Origin: Gnetum montanum | Lineage: Eukaryota > Streptophyta > Gnetopsida > Gnetales > Gnetaceae | Length of the DNA stretch: 64,000 nt | NCBI GenBank assembly: GCA_015680685.1 | Contig: MNCI01003975.1 | Location: forward strand, 1,977,371 to 2,041,370 | Reading direction: 5' to 3' | Part shown: positions 22,882-32,671 of the stretch, piece by piece | Layout of the letters: the number at the start of each line of letters is the position of its first letter | Numbering within the stretch: position 1 is the stretch's first letter | Position numbers and translations under genes: made by a program | The notes under the pieces: generated by a model | Database searches by the model: none | Told to the model about the DNA's origin: nothing | What the model saw: only the letters and a program-made list of their open reading frames with translations

Positions 22882-25079
22882 ATGGTCCCAAAGCATCAAG
22901 CTTCACCTCAACCTCAAGCTCTTTTAGGTAGATCTCAATCAGCCACTATTATTTTGCATCAAAATAATGTACTATCTACTTTTGATTGTGTTTGTAGCTT
23001 ACTTGGGAAGGAGGAGTTTCAGTATGTTATAACTTCATGGTTATCTAATTTACTTATCTTCCAAATTTCGAAACTTTCCCATTGCAAAGGCGCTTTCATA
23101 GAATTGTGTGAACAATAAAATAGTAATAAAAGTTCCACTTTCCAATTAGTTTTTGGAGCAATAAGAATCCTTCCTTCTAATATTTGAGTAGCCTTGGATT
23201 TTTAGCAAAGAGAGGATCCTTTAATTCCATTGATTTTTTCTCAATAATTTAAATCATTTTGCAAAAAGGAATTATCTAATTGTGTTATTGATTCTACTAT
23301 TTAAAAAAGCCAATTTGGTCATAGAGATTTCATTAATGAGATTCACTTTGAATTATGTCTACTCATCTATAGCAAGGTTTTGTGGTATAAACACCAATCC
23401 TATGTTAATTCTTATTCCATTTACATACTTCATGATGCCATAACTGGTAGAGTTTATGATCGGCCATCATCTTGTTTTTCTACTTGGTATACTGTCATGA
23501 CTGAAGTTACTGTTGCCTAGCAAAATCCTAGTAAACCTTATATCATATGCTATGTACCCTTGTTCATGTGTTTGATCTTAAGTTATGACCATCCAAACAA
23601 ATATTTTAGCCATTACAATCTCTGTTTATGTCCTAAATTTCTTAAAGCTGAGAGAGTTATAAGGGGTAAGATTGTGAGTGCCAAGAAAGATCAGATGGCT
23701 TTACAGTAGGCTAAGAATTAGGAAGAAACCAATATTATTTTTATAAATATATTATTTTATTATTTTTGGTTATGTATTTATTTTATGTATTTGATAATGT
23801 AATCTTGGCTACAACATAAACCAATTCAAAGTGCCTAGGCTACAGCTACATAGGCTGAAGATGTTTAAGGTACTTCAACCTTTGGTGTGGTTCAACCAAG
23901 AGAAAAAATCACACTTACCACTCCCAAGGTATATATATATATATTTATAATAAGTTAGGTTAATATCTTATTTTCTTTTTAAATAAATTCCATTTTACAA
24001 AGGCAGTGTATTGGGCAAAGTTCTAGCAATCCAGTAGTTGTAAAACAACAAGCCCAACAATAGGCTCAACAATAGTCCTAATAACAAACTCAACAATAAA
24101 GTACAAGACAAGATAAAGGAAAAAAACCATAAATAAGTTTTAATTATTTAAATATTTGAATACTTCCCTTTTTCCTTTCTTGTATCTTGTATGATGTTGA
24201 TCTTTTTGTGTTGCAAATATCCATGGAGTAGCTATACATTATCCAAGAGATGGACAGAGATGATGTAGGTGCCAGTTCTGAATAGACTCTCATTCCTCTA
24301 GCTAGATCATTGGGTATGCCTTCTTTTTCTATGACACCAATAAGAGGTTACTTTTCATAGGTAGTGCTGACACCAGCTCTTGAGTCTATTCTAGTGGTTC
24401 CTTCTTTCTCTATCTTGGGTTCTCCTTATTTGATGGGATAGATAGTGGCACCTACCGAAGAAGAACTCATGCATCTTCGGCATCTTGGTTAGGGGATTTT
24501 TGATAAAAAATCCTATTCTATTCATGAGAATGTTTACCACTTAGAAAAGTCTCAATAATGCAACTTCAAGGTAGACTATCATTTAGTATAGGGTAGAGTT
24601 TCATCATCTTTGTATCCAATTTTGGAGGATGGTCTAAAAGTTATCATAGATCTGGAGCAACTCTTAGGAGAATTGGAGAGTGCAATGTTCTTGGCTCACC
24701 ATTTGGAGACTTATGAATAGTTCCTCCAAATTGACAATGATCAATTTTTGGTAAATAATTTTCATTATTTTCTCTTTCCTTTTTCTATTTTTGTTCATAA
24801 CTCATAATTTTAGACTTGTTTATATAGAGGAAAGAGAAGGAATGACAAAAGGACATGGATGATCAATCAATTTAGATAGAGATGCTGAAGATCCAACTTA
24901 AGAGAAAAGAGGAATCAATAGTTGCAGCAAGAAATACAACTAAGTACATCAAAAAATTATGTGATGGATTGGCTAGATGTAAGGTAGTGCTTAGCAAGAA
25001 TGATGCCATTGATGAAGAAAGGGAAGCACAATTAAAGATAGTCACAGATCTCCTCAACTTTTTTGGTTGCAACAAATGA
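22882..25079 (+). pseudogene. Unidentified gene remnant with intron-like gaps inside element G
   Basis: I do not recognise the family. Plus-strand translation is gene-like in pieces. The first open piece (22882-23118) starts MVPKHQASPQPQALLG; similar-quality text with stops continues to about 23700 (FGHRDFINEIHFELCLLIYS near 23320, YDHPNKYFSHYNLCLCPKFL near 23585). A Gln-rich piece lies at 24000-24110, another piece at 24245-24740, and a Lys/Glu-rich, coiled-coil-like piece at 24882-25079 ending at a TGA. Between pieces are stretches with GT...AG limits, for example GTATATAT...TTACAAAG (23931-24002) and GTAAATAATT...ATAATTTTAG (24750-24813). It runs antisense to G. It could be a captured or invaded host gene or an extra frame of a retrotransposon. 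Confidence 0.4.
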
Positions 25080-25290
25080 TCACTGTTAATTTCTTTACAT
25101 CTTCCCTATTCTTATATTCCACTTTTTCCTTTTTTGTATTCTACTTGGATGTACTTTTGTTATACAATAATAAAAAAATAAAATAAAATTTCTTTTCCAT
25201 TTTGACATTTTGCTTGAATGCACTTGTGTTTTGTAGTAATAATATTAAAATGATGTTTTTCATCTACTTTGGCTTTTGAATCATGATTTA

Positions 25291-25301
25291 CTCTAATACC
25301 A
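25291..25301 (-). other. Primer-binding site, initiator tRNA-Met (element G)
   Basis: Minus strand TGGTATTAGAG, the same one-base variant of the Met-tRNA site as in F, two bases from the LTR. Confidence 0.7.
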
Positions 25302-25303
25302 AA

Positions 25304-25807
25304 TGTGACATTCCATTCCCAGATGTTGAAAAAGACAATTGCTTAATTTATCACATTTATCATTTTCTTAAATAATATAATGGAAACATTATAAATAATT
25401 AATGAATAAATTAACTAGTAAATAAATAATTGGTACTATGGAATATAAAAGAAAATAGAAAAATTTTATTAATAGGAGAGAGTACTATAGTGCCCTCTGG
25501 GTTATCTTCCCATGCCACATAAACCTTAGAGGCAATCTAGCACTACCACCATGGTTAGGTTGTCCAGCCAAAGGGGTGATCAGCTCGTTCTTGTCCTACT
25601 TCACCTCACTCTTGTCACTTACCTTTTTAGGCTCCACAACTCCATGTTGGCATGACCTTTAAACCCAACCTTAAATGGCATAGGTCAAACCCTTTCTCAA
25701 GGGACACATGAATAATCATAACTCCTCATAATGAGGTTTCCCTTCATTTGAAGTTTAATTACATTGTTACAATTGTTTCCACCCTTAACAAGGAATGGGA
25801 TATTACA
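25304..25807 (-). repeat. 5' LTR of element G
   Basis: 504 bp, TGTGACATTCC to ...GGGATATTACA. Shares blocks with the F LTRs, including GAGGCAATCTAGCACTACCA (about 25530) and a GGCATGACCTTTAA block, but lacks the triplicated GACTTGCC unit of F. Confidence 0.85.
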
Positions 25808-25821
25808 TTAACAAACTGAAA

Positions 25822-26694
25822 GACATCTTCTTCTCATAGGATTGATTCCCAATCAATTGATGACTTTACAAAGTAACATAAAAGAAGAAGAAAAAACATA
25901 GATAAATTAGCCAAATAAATTAAGGTTGTCTACACTCCTTTGAATCTATATTATCTCAATTTTGCCTTCAACTTTCACTAAGATAAGTAGTTGTGATGAA
26001 AATACTTGAAGGATAACATTGTGTTGCCACTCAATAGAGTTGTTTCATCAATATGCATGGTAGCATTGACTAAGTTGGAACTTGAAGTATCAGTTCTTGA
26101 GTTCCAATTGATGGACCACCTTTCTAGAGATTTTCAACCTATAGAGGCCCAACTTTCAAAGGATAAACTCATGGAAGCTTGTCATGAAGCCTCCAAGGAC
26201 AAAACAATTTTGATCACACTAACATTACAATTCAAAATGGAGGATACTGCATATCCTTTAGGATAATCATAGTGCCAAGGTCCTATATTCAATGAACAAG
26301 TAACTAAGATAAGGGGAGAGTTGAATCTAGAACCAAGGGAACCTTAAGGCCAAGGTGTCCTAGTTACCAAGTAAGAGAATAAGCAAGGGACTAGAGAAGG
26401 AGAGCAACCCAACATAACTCTTGTAACTCTCCATCTTTACCATTCTCTTTGTTGTGTAGCTTTAATAAGGGGGAATGTGACTGAGACCGAACGAGAAATG
26501 ATTGAAAGTAAGGTGAAGATGAAAGATGATCCCATCATAGGGATGAAAGAAGGGATTGTAGAAAGGAACAAGAAGAAGAGGGACATTAAGAAAAAAGACA
26601 TAGCATGCCACATCATAGAAGATATGGCCATGACAAGGGCTACAATAAGTAAGATGACTATGATGAACCATTACTTACTACAAAGAGCATGATT
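25822..26694 (+). pseudogene. gag: Gag piece 1 of element D
   Basis: Matches residues 1 to about 300 of the element A Gag: SSSHRIDSQS near 25830 (start codon lost), NFAFNFH near 25965, KDNIVLPLNRV at 26009-26041, then an open run to 26266. After a decayed linker, YDEPLLTTKSM at about 26657-26691 matches the HDEPLFATRSM block. Interrupted by Copia E at 26695. Confidence 0.85.
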
Positions 26695-27438
26695 TGAAGT
26701 AATTTTAGATAGAAAAAGAATTGCTTGGTTATCCTATCTTTACAATAAAAAACTAGCAAATTTGAGAGATAATAAATCAAACTTTGTTAAGTTTCTGACG
26801 ATAAAATTTTACCTAACCTTACCACAAATATTATATTTAAAATAAATTAGAATCACATTAAATAATTATGATATGAGAGAGTAATCATCTAATCATTGGT
26901 TGTCATTTATTCTAGCAATATTTCAAGACTTAGAAAATATACCAAATCTCAGAGCTAATATTTTCAAATCCAAAATAGAAATTAATATGAAAGTTTAACT
27001 AAAACAACCACCTATTCTAGCTTTCAAATAAATCTAGATTCACTAATAAATATTGTGAAATGACTAAGATATGATTGAGATAATGAATTCCCTCCAATTA
27101 TGACTATTCAATTTCCAAGATTGAGTAAATAATGATGAATGGTGTTAATGAATTAATGATAAAATAGAAAATTCTTGCTAAAATTACATTGATAATTCCT
27201 TGATACAAAATTTTAAGAGATTTCTTGGATATATATATGTGACAAGTAGGGTAAGGTTTCCTATAAAAAATACAATATAGCCTCAATGACAAAAAACTTT
27301 AAAGATTAAATATAGCTTGGAGTCAAAATAATATTACAACTATCCATCAATATAAAAATTTTAGATATGTTATTAAAATGAACTCTTATTGTAAATTAAA
27401 ATAAAAAAATTTTGTCTTCTACCCTTTCAAAATCAATA
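26695..27438 (-). repeat. 3' LTR of element E
   Basis: Begins TGAAGTAATTT on the plus strand. Aligns with 30407-31083 through blocks such as AAATATACCAAATCT and TTTTAAGAGATTTCTT. It lacks a segment near its start that the partner has, and has extra sequence in the middle. Right end set by alignment and the adjoining purine tract. Confidence 0.82.
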
Positions 27439-27452
27439 ATCCCTCCTTAGAG
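27439..27452 (-). other. Polypurine tract of element E
   Basis: Minus strand CTAAGGAGGGAT directly upstream of the 3' LTR. Confidence 0.65.
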
Positions 27453-27589
27453 TGGAAGGTAATCTTCATTCTTTATCTTTACTTTCTGCTTTCTTTATCA
27501 TGCTATGAATTTCTATAGATTCATTAATGTACTTGATCATGTGAGATAGAAGAATTTTTATTAGTAAATTAGTAATTTTCTCTTTTAAA

Positions 27590-27960
27590 CTAATGTGAAT
27601 AGGTTTAATGGTTTCAAATTTGATCATTGATGCAAATATTTCTTCATCATCAATGTATTTCTTTTATTTGAATCCTTTTTCCACAAGTCTTACTTTGGGT
27701 ATTGTGACTTCTCATTTCTCATTATACTTTGTTTTATATAACATCTTGCAATCGATAATTTTTTTATCTTTTGGTTTGTTCACTAATTCCCATGTGTTAT
27801 TTCTTAGAATAACATTATATTCTTTATCCATGGATTCTTTCTAGACTTTTAATTTTATGAATTTAGTGATATTGTTTAATTCACTTGAGATTGTTGAATA
27901 TGCCCATATTTGTAAGATTATGAGATCTTGTGATTCTTTTTTTAAAATTTGTGTCTATCA
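27590..27960 (-). pseudogene. N-terminal reverse transcriptase piece of element E
   Basis: Minus-strand text LRNNTWELVNKPKDKKIID near 27790, then LYKTKYN and VRLVEKGFK near 27690, then IDDEEIFASMIK near 27630, is the start of Copia RT (family pattern N.TW.LV..P..K..I, ..KARLVA.G, GIDYEETFAPV). The gene stops shortly after; no YVDD catalytic motif exists before the 3' LTR. Confidence 0.8.
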
Positions 27961-28079
27961 TTTAAGTGTGAGGATGGTCTCTTTGAACTTAAGGTTTTTA
28001 ACTTTGATATATGTTTAATTTCTCTTGTTGTTTTTTTAAAAAAACTTGTACCAAATTTTGTCTCATCAAATATAACATC

Positions 28080-28830
28080 CCTTGAAACATGTCATTTCTT
28101 ATTCATTGGATTATAGCACATATATTCACTAGTGTAAGAATTATAACCAAAAAGGATGCATTTCTTTCATCTATCTTCAAGTTTATGAATGAATTGTTTT
28201 AGGGTCTTTACATAGTAATGACATTCAAATATTCACAGATGACTTAGGCTAGCAATTCTATTGTATAGAACTTTATATGGAGATTTGTCTTCACTGCTTT
28301 TAGTGATGATTCAATTAGAAATATAACAAGAAGCTATGATGACTATACTCGAATATTGTTTAGGTAGTAAGACATGCTTTAGTAAGCATCTTGCCATTTA
28401 TTGTATTATTCTCCATTTGATTATAGGCTATATCCACATGTGGTCTATTGAAGGATACTATTTTTTTCCAAAACTTATTAAATTATTTATTTAAGAATTC
28501 ATCTCCTTTGTCTAATTTGAAGGCCTTAATCTTAGCATTCATGAATTTTTGTGGAAGGTTTCAAAGTATTTAATGGCTTCATCATTTTACTTCAAATTGT
28601 AAGTCCAAGTGTATCTTGAGTAGTCATCTACTATGACCATGAAATAATTTTCTTCTCCTATTAAAATAGTGAGCATTGATTTAACAAGATCCAGGTGAAA
28701 AAGATCAAATGATTTTTCCTTATTTAACATGCAATAGTTGTGAGGAGACTTGATTTGCTTTCCTTGTATGTAAGTCTCATATTTATCTTGAGGAATATCT
28801 AAAATTTTTATTCCTATATCTTTTTCCTAT
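28080..28830 (-). pseudogene. Integrase remnant of element E
   Basis: Minus-strand text FDLFHLDLVKS near 28700 and YFMVIVDDYSRYTWTYNLK near 28620 (catalytic core around the first two acidic residues), a decayed GI..FNRPH block near 28455, then SPYKVLYNRI and KKCILFGYNS near 28270 and 28150, then VSRDVIFDETKF near 28070. Order and spacing are those of Copia integrase. Several stops. Confidence 0.85.
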
Positions 28831-29440
28831 TTGATCATTCTTTTAATTTTGTGATAGGTGTGGCCAAACCTTCCATGAAAAATTTTGGACTTGCTAGAAT
28901 TCTCATTATTCTTTTTCTTGACCTCATCTTTATTTGGAATTTTATTAGTTTCTATTGTAAGGACATGCTCTTTCTTGAGTAGTATTTTACTTATGATATC
29001 TCCTTTTTCATTGAGGTAGTTGCATTTAAGGAAATATATTCTATTATTCAAGCCTTTGATTTTCATGATTTCTTGAACATTGGATTTGTTGATAATACAT
29101 AAATTTCTCTTGAAAACGATGCTATTTCCTTCATTAGAGACTTGTCCAATAGAGATAAGAGGGTTGAAAAGATTAGGAACATAATACACATTGGAAATAA
29201 TGACTTTTTGTCCGTTGTTTAATTTAAATACATAATCTTCTATTCCTTTAATTACCAAGTATTTTTCATCTCCAATATTTATATTGCCAAGACCACTATT
29301 TATTTTGTAATTTAGAAGATAATTTTTGTAGGTTGCCATGTGATTGGAATACCCACTGTCTACAATCTAGGTATCTTTCTTTGTTTCTTTCATTGCATTG
29401 AAGGTTGTATAATTACTTAGCTTTTCTTCTTGAGTATTCT
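28827..29440 (-). pseudogene. Copia protease and GAG-pre-integrase remnant of element E
   Basis: An open piece of 170 codons (28827-29339) preceded by IVDSGYSNHM (29335-29380), the protease active-site block with DSG intact. Then GIEDYVFKLNNGQKV, SNVYYVPNLFNPLISIGQV and a FHGRFGHTYHKIKRM end matching the HxRxGH pre-integrase motif. A stop splits the active-site part from the rest. Confidence 0.88.
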
Positions 29441-29689
29441 TTTGAGATGATGAGGTAGTATCTTATTCTATTTGTAAATTTTGTTCATGTATTATTTAAA
29501 AATCAATTCTGGTCTAGCATTGATTGATGGTATAATTTTTTCTTTTGAAAAAATTATAATATGGTACTGAGTATTGACCATGTCTTTGTCTTCTAGAATG
29601 ATTTGATCTATCTCTTTCTCTAGCTAAACTTCTTCCTCTTTCTCTTATGTTTTGACCATCATTTTCTTCTAAGTATTTTATCTCTATTT

Positions 29690-30350
29690 TGATAATTAAA
29701 TCTTCATCTCCCTCTAAATATTCCTTACTTATCTCTTCCTCTTTGGGTAGTTATGTAGTCCTAATCATCTTCACTGAAATTGTTTGTTGTAGGGTTTTGA
29801 CTTGAGCAACTAATTCATTAATATTAAGTATGTTGAAGTCCTTTAAAAGAGTAATGTTTTCCATCATGTTTTCAAATCTTGAGTCTATGTAGAGACCTTG
29901 AATAAATTTTTGAACTTTTTGACTATTGGTATATCCATAACTATATATCATACATTTTATTAAATAAGTCTTTGACACTTTCATTTCTTCCAATTTTTAG
30001 GATATCCAATTTTTATTTATAGATTAGTTGTTGCAATTATTGATTGTTCAAGCTTCCATTATATTCTAATTGGAGATTATTCCATACTTCTTTAGTAATA
30101 GTATGGATATTGTAACTTCTAGCAATAAATTATGAGACACTGGCCAATGACATCATGAGAGCCAAATTATTATTATTCTTCTTCTTTATTTCATATTCTT
30201 TGATTTGTAATATGATGAAATCTTCAGAAATCATGAATGAATTCAAAACCTATTTTAACTATTTCCCAACAATTATTATGTTTAAGGAATCTTTTCATCA
30301 TACTTTTCCATAGTTTAAAATATTAAGAGCAATCAAAGATGAGGGAGCAT
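29690..30350 (-). pseudogene. Copia gag remnant of element E
   Basis: Contains an 80-codon open piece (29751-29993) with KVQKFIQGLYIDSRFENMM and INELVAQVKTLQQ, matching the C-terminal half of Copia Gag (family pattern ..L..LP..F...V..I......L...EL...L..EQ). No complete CCHC knuckle seen. Confidence 0.75.
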
Positions 30351-30393
30351 CTAGCTACATTCTTTGGGCTCATTTTTAAAGATGAACCTAACA

Positions 30394-30404
30394 CTATGAT
30401 ACCA
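30394..30404 (-). other. Primer-binding site, initiator tRNA-Met (element E)
   Basis: Minus strand TGGTATCATAG, two bases from the 5' LTR end; one mismatch to the usual site. Confidence 0.75.
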
Positions 30405-30406
30405 AA

Positions 30407-31083
30407 TGAAGTAATTTCAGATAGTGAAAAAATTGCTTACTTATGATATATTCACAATGAATCAACTAATAAAATTTATATTTTTATAAAGCTTAATAAT
30501 TTCTTGATAATTTAAAAATAAGTACTCAAAAAGATATTCGAAAGTTGCGGTTATATTATATTCTTTCCAGCCTATCAAAAATCATGATAATTCTGGTAGT
30601 AAAAATTTGAAAGATAATAATAACTCAAATGTTGCTAAGTTTCTGATGCTAAAATTTTAACTGAACAGTTCCATAGGTATTATCTCAAAATAAATCTAGA
30701 ATGACATCAAATTGTTATGAGATGAGAAAGAAACAATCCAATAATTTGTTATAATTTATTTTGGTAAGATTTCAAGGTATAGAAAATATACCAAATCTTA
30801 GAGCAAATATCTCCAAAATTGTAATAAATATTCCTTGATAAATAATTTTAAGAGATTTCTTATATATATATATATATATATATAACAAGTGGGGCTAAGT
30901 TTAGTAAAAAGAATACAATATAGCCAAAATGAAAAAAACTTTAAAAATTAAATATATATGGATTAGGATCAAAATAACACTGCAACTACTCATCAATATG
31001 AAAATTTCCTATATTTTATTAAAATAAAATTCTATTGTATAATAAAATAAAAACTTATTGTATTCTACTCAAATAAACCAACA
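30407..31083 (-). repeat. 5' LTR of element E
   Basis: 677 bp from TGAAGTAATTT to ...ACCAACA on the plus strand. Contains a TA microsatellite (about 30861-30884). Followed by TTATT and then the resumption of D gag. Confidence 0.82.
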
Positions 31084-31088
31084 TTATT

Positions 31089-31777
31089 TGCATTTGTGAG
31101 GTAGTCCACATCCCCCAATAAGCATCAAAGGGATAGCTAAATCAAATGGCTTAACATGAACAATATTCCTAAATTTGAGGGAGGTTACAGTGATAATCTA
31201 TAGCACTATTTTCAAGTATTTCATGATGATTTTTCCTTGAAAAATGTTGAAAATGACTCACCAAAGCTTAAGTTGTTCACTATGATACTCATAAAGAAAG
31301 CTAAAAGTTGGTACTGGTTCTTAGAACAAAATCTATTCATAGATGGGGCACAATGTTAGAGCTATTCAATGATAAGTATCAGACCTACTTTAGGATGTCT
31401 ATTCAAGGATTGAAATAAGATAATCATAAATTCCTTGATGTGGCCTTGGGTAGAAATTATTCATTACTACAATGGTGCCTAGGCTATGGTTTCTCTTTGA
31501 GGAAGTAGCTTCATCATATCATAGATGGGCTCAAAAATAAACTAGAGAGACTCTTGAGATCTATGTCTAAGGAAGACTATAAAAAATAAGGGTCTATTAG
31601 GTAGCAAAGAAAAAAAAGATGTTAAAGAGAAAAGGTGTACAAGAGTACAACATAGACCTCTCCATCCACAAAACGAGGTATGACTTTACAAACTAGAGAA
31701 GGAAGCACCATTGAAAGAGATTATATAAAGGAAAACATTGTTGATTCAAGAATCTATCACTAAGATATCAACAAAGG
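31089..31777 (+). pseudogene. gag: Gag piece 2 of element D
   Basis: Continues piece 1 across insertion E: EVVHIP near 31097, MNNIPKFEGGY at 31158-31190 (capsid-like core), LKLFTMILIKKAKSWYWFLE near 31270-31325, KYQTYFRMS near 31373, then decayed text to ISTKV before 31777. Where B and C have TAG after WY, this copy has TGG. Interrupted by element C at 31778. Confidence 0.85.
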
Positions 31778-32524
31778 TGATGCGATGCGATATCGCATGT
31801 CGCCTTGTCTATAAATAAGAGGCGGCTTCCTCTTGTAAGATCATCTAGATCTAGACCCTTAGCTAAACTTTGGTAGTTTTACCATTCCAAAGATAGAATA
31901 ATTTCCATGTGCCCGTAATAGGAGTCTCAAAGTGAACGAATCTTTATTCGAGAAAATTGTACCTGAGCACACATTTGTGTACGGAAATAAAGACGAACTT
32001 TCTAATAAACCTTGTAGTGCATGGACTAAGCTAATTAGGATTTAATTAATGTTAAATGCTTAAATGATTTCTTAGATAATTAATCTCTCTCAATGCTCAA
32101 CTCTTAGTTAAGTGCATTCAGTATGACCACTTCGAGCATGTGTGCTACACTTGGTAACCCAGTAACGAATAGCGTTTGGTAATCCCAGTGACATTGCACT
32201 AGTTCAGGGTGTGTACAGTAAGTGGGAACAGATACTGATGCTAGGACGATTAAAACTTAGTTAGTGAAAGTTAGTTACTTGGTCTCTTTATCCTTTCCTT
32301 TCTTAGCATAGGCAATAAAAAGATAAAAGACATAAAAATCACATACCTCAGATTTACTTAACCATACAACTGTGACAATACAAGTAAGTCTGGGAAGATA
32401 ACAATTAATTAACCTTAAGTGTTCCATAAGGCGCGTAAGCACTTAGTCCTTGGATTTCAACCGAATCGCATGTGTAACGCTCATATTCGTATGGTTAAGT
32501 GTAGGGGTACCTCGCCACTGATCA
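31778..32524 (+). repeat. 5' LTR of element C
   Basis: 747 bp, TGATGCG...CTGATCA (one change in the terminal block). TATA box 31810-31817, only about 32 bp from the LTR start, because about 40 bp of the palindromic U3 present in the 3' LTR are missing. Confidence 0.9.
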
Positions 32525-32525
32525 T

Positions 32526-32543
32526 TGGCATCGTTGCCAGGGA
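32526..32543 (+). other. Primer-binding site, tRNA-Asp, decayed (element C)
   Basis: TGGCATCGTTGCCAGGGA, three transitions from the perfect site in A and B, all at CpG positions. Confidence 0.88.
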
Positions 32544-32671
32544 CTTAGTTGTTTGTGCACTACGTAGAACATAGGAAATCATTTACATCGTTGGGAGCTA
32601 AAACAAACCCTTAGGGGTTGATCAAATGAAAATATGACATAACAGTAAATAGCACACTAAATAAGACAAAA

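Larger units (their letters stand above)
21840..25807 (-). mobile_element. Element G: F-family LTR element, left end not found
   Basis: Minus-strand element recognised by its 5' LTR (25304-25807), Met-tRNA primer site (25291-25301) and two internal blocks shared with F: a GGTGATGAT-type minisatellite (about 21855-21985; F 42606-42760) and a block around TATCTCCC...ACTAC.TGTTG (22545-22625; F 43419-43495). It lies immediately before the gag start of D, so it probably inserted into D's leader; the right-hand flank is TTAAC (25808-25812). Its 3' LTR was not found, so it is truncated or rearranged. Between the shared block and the primer site it is about 2 kb longer than F, the extra DNA holding an unidentified gene remnant on the other strand. 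Confidence 0.7.
26695..31083 (-). mobile_element. Element E: Copia-type LTR retrotransposon, pol partly deleted
   Basis: 4,389 bp, minus strand, inserted in the gag of D with target sites TGATT (26690-26694) and TTATT (31084-31088), one mismatch. 5' LTR 30407-31083, primer site for initiator tRNA-Met 30394-30404, gag about 29690-30350, protease and pre-integrase 28830-29440, integrase 28080-28830, start of RT 27590-27960, polypurine tract 27439-27449, 3' LTR 26695-27438. RT after its first motifs and all of RNase H are missing, so it is non-autonomous as it stands. LTRs have diverged strongly with several indels, so it is old. Confidence 0.88.

Noticed and set aside
24872-25075. 67-codon minus-strand frame
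   Set aside because: Complement of the Lys/Glu-rich plus-strand piece 24882-25079; hydrophobic Ser/Leu text is the expected antisense of a coiled-coil.
25304-25807. First considered as the LTR of element D because it ends just before D gag
   Set aside because: Its ends and blocks match the F LTRs, its primer site is Met-tRNA on the minus strand, and D-type relatives use tRNA-Asp with TGATGAG ends.
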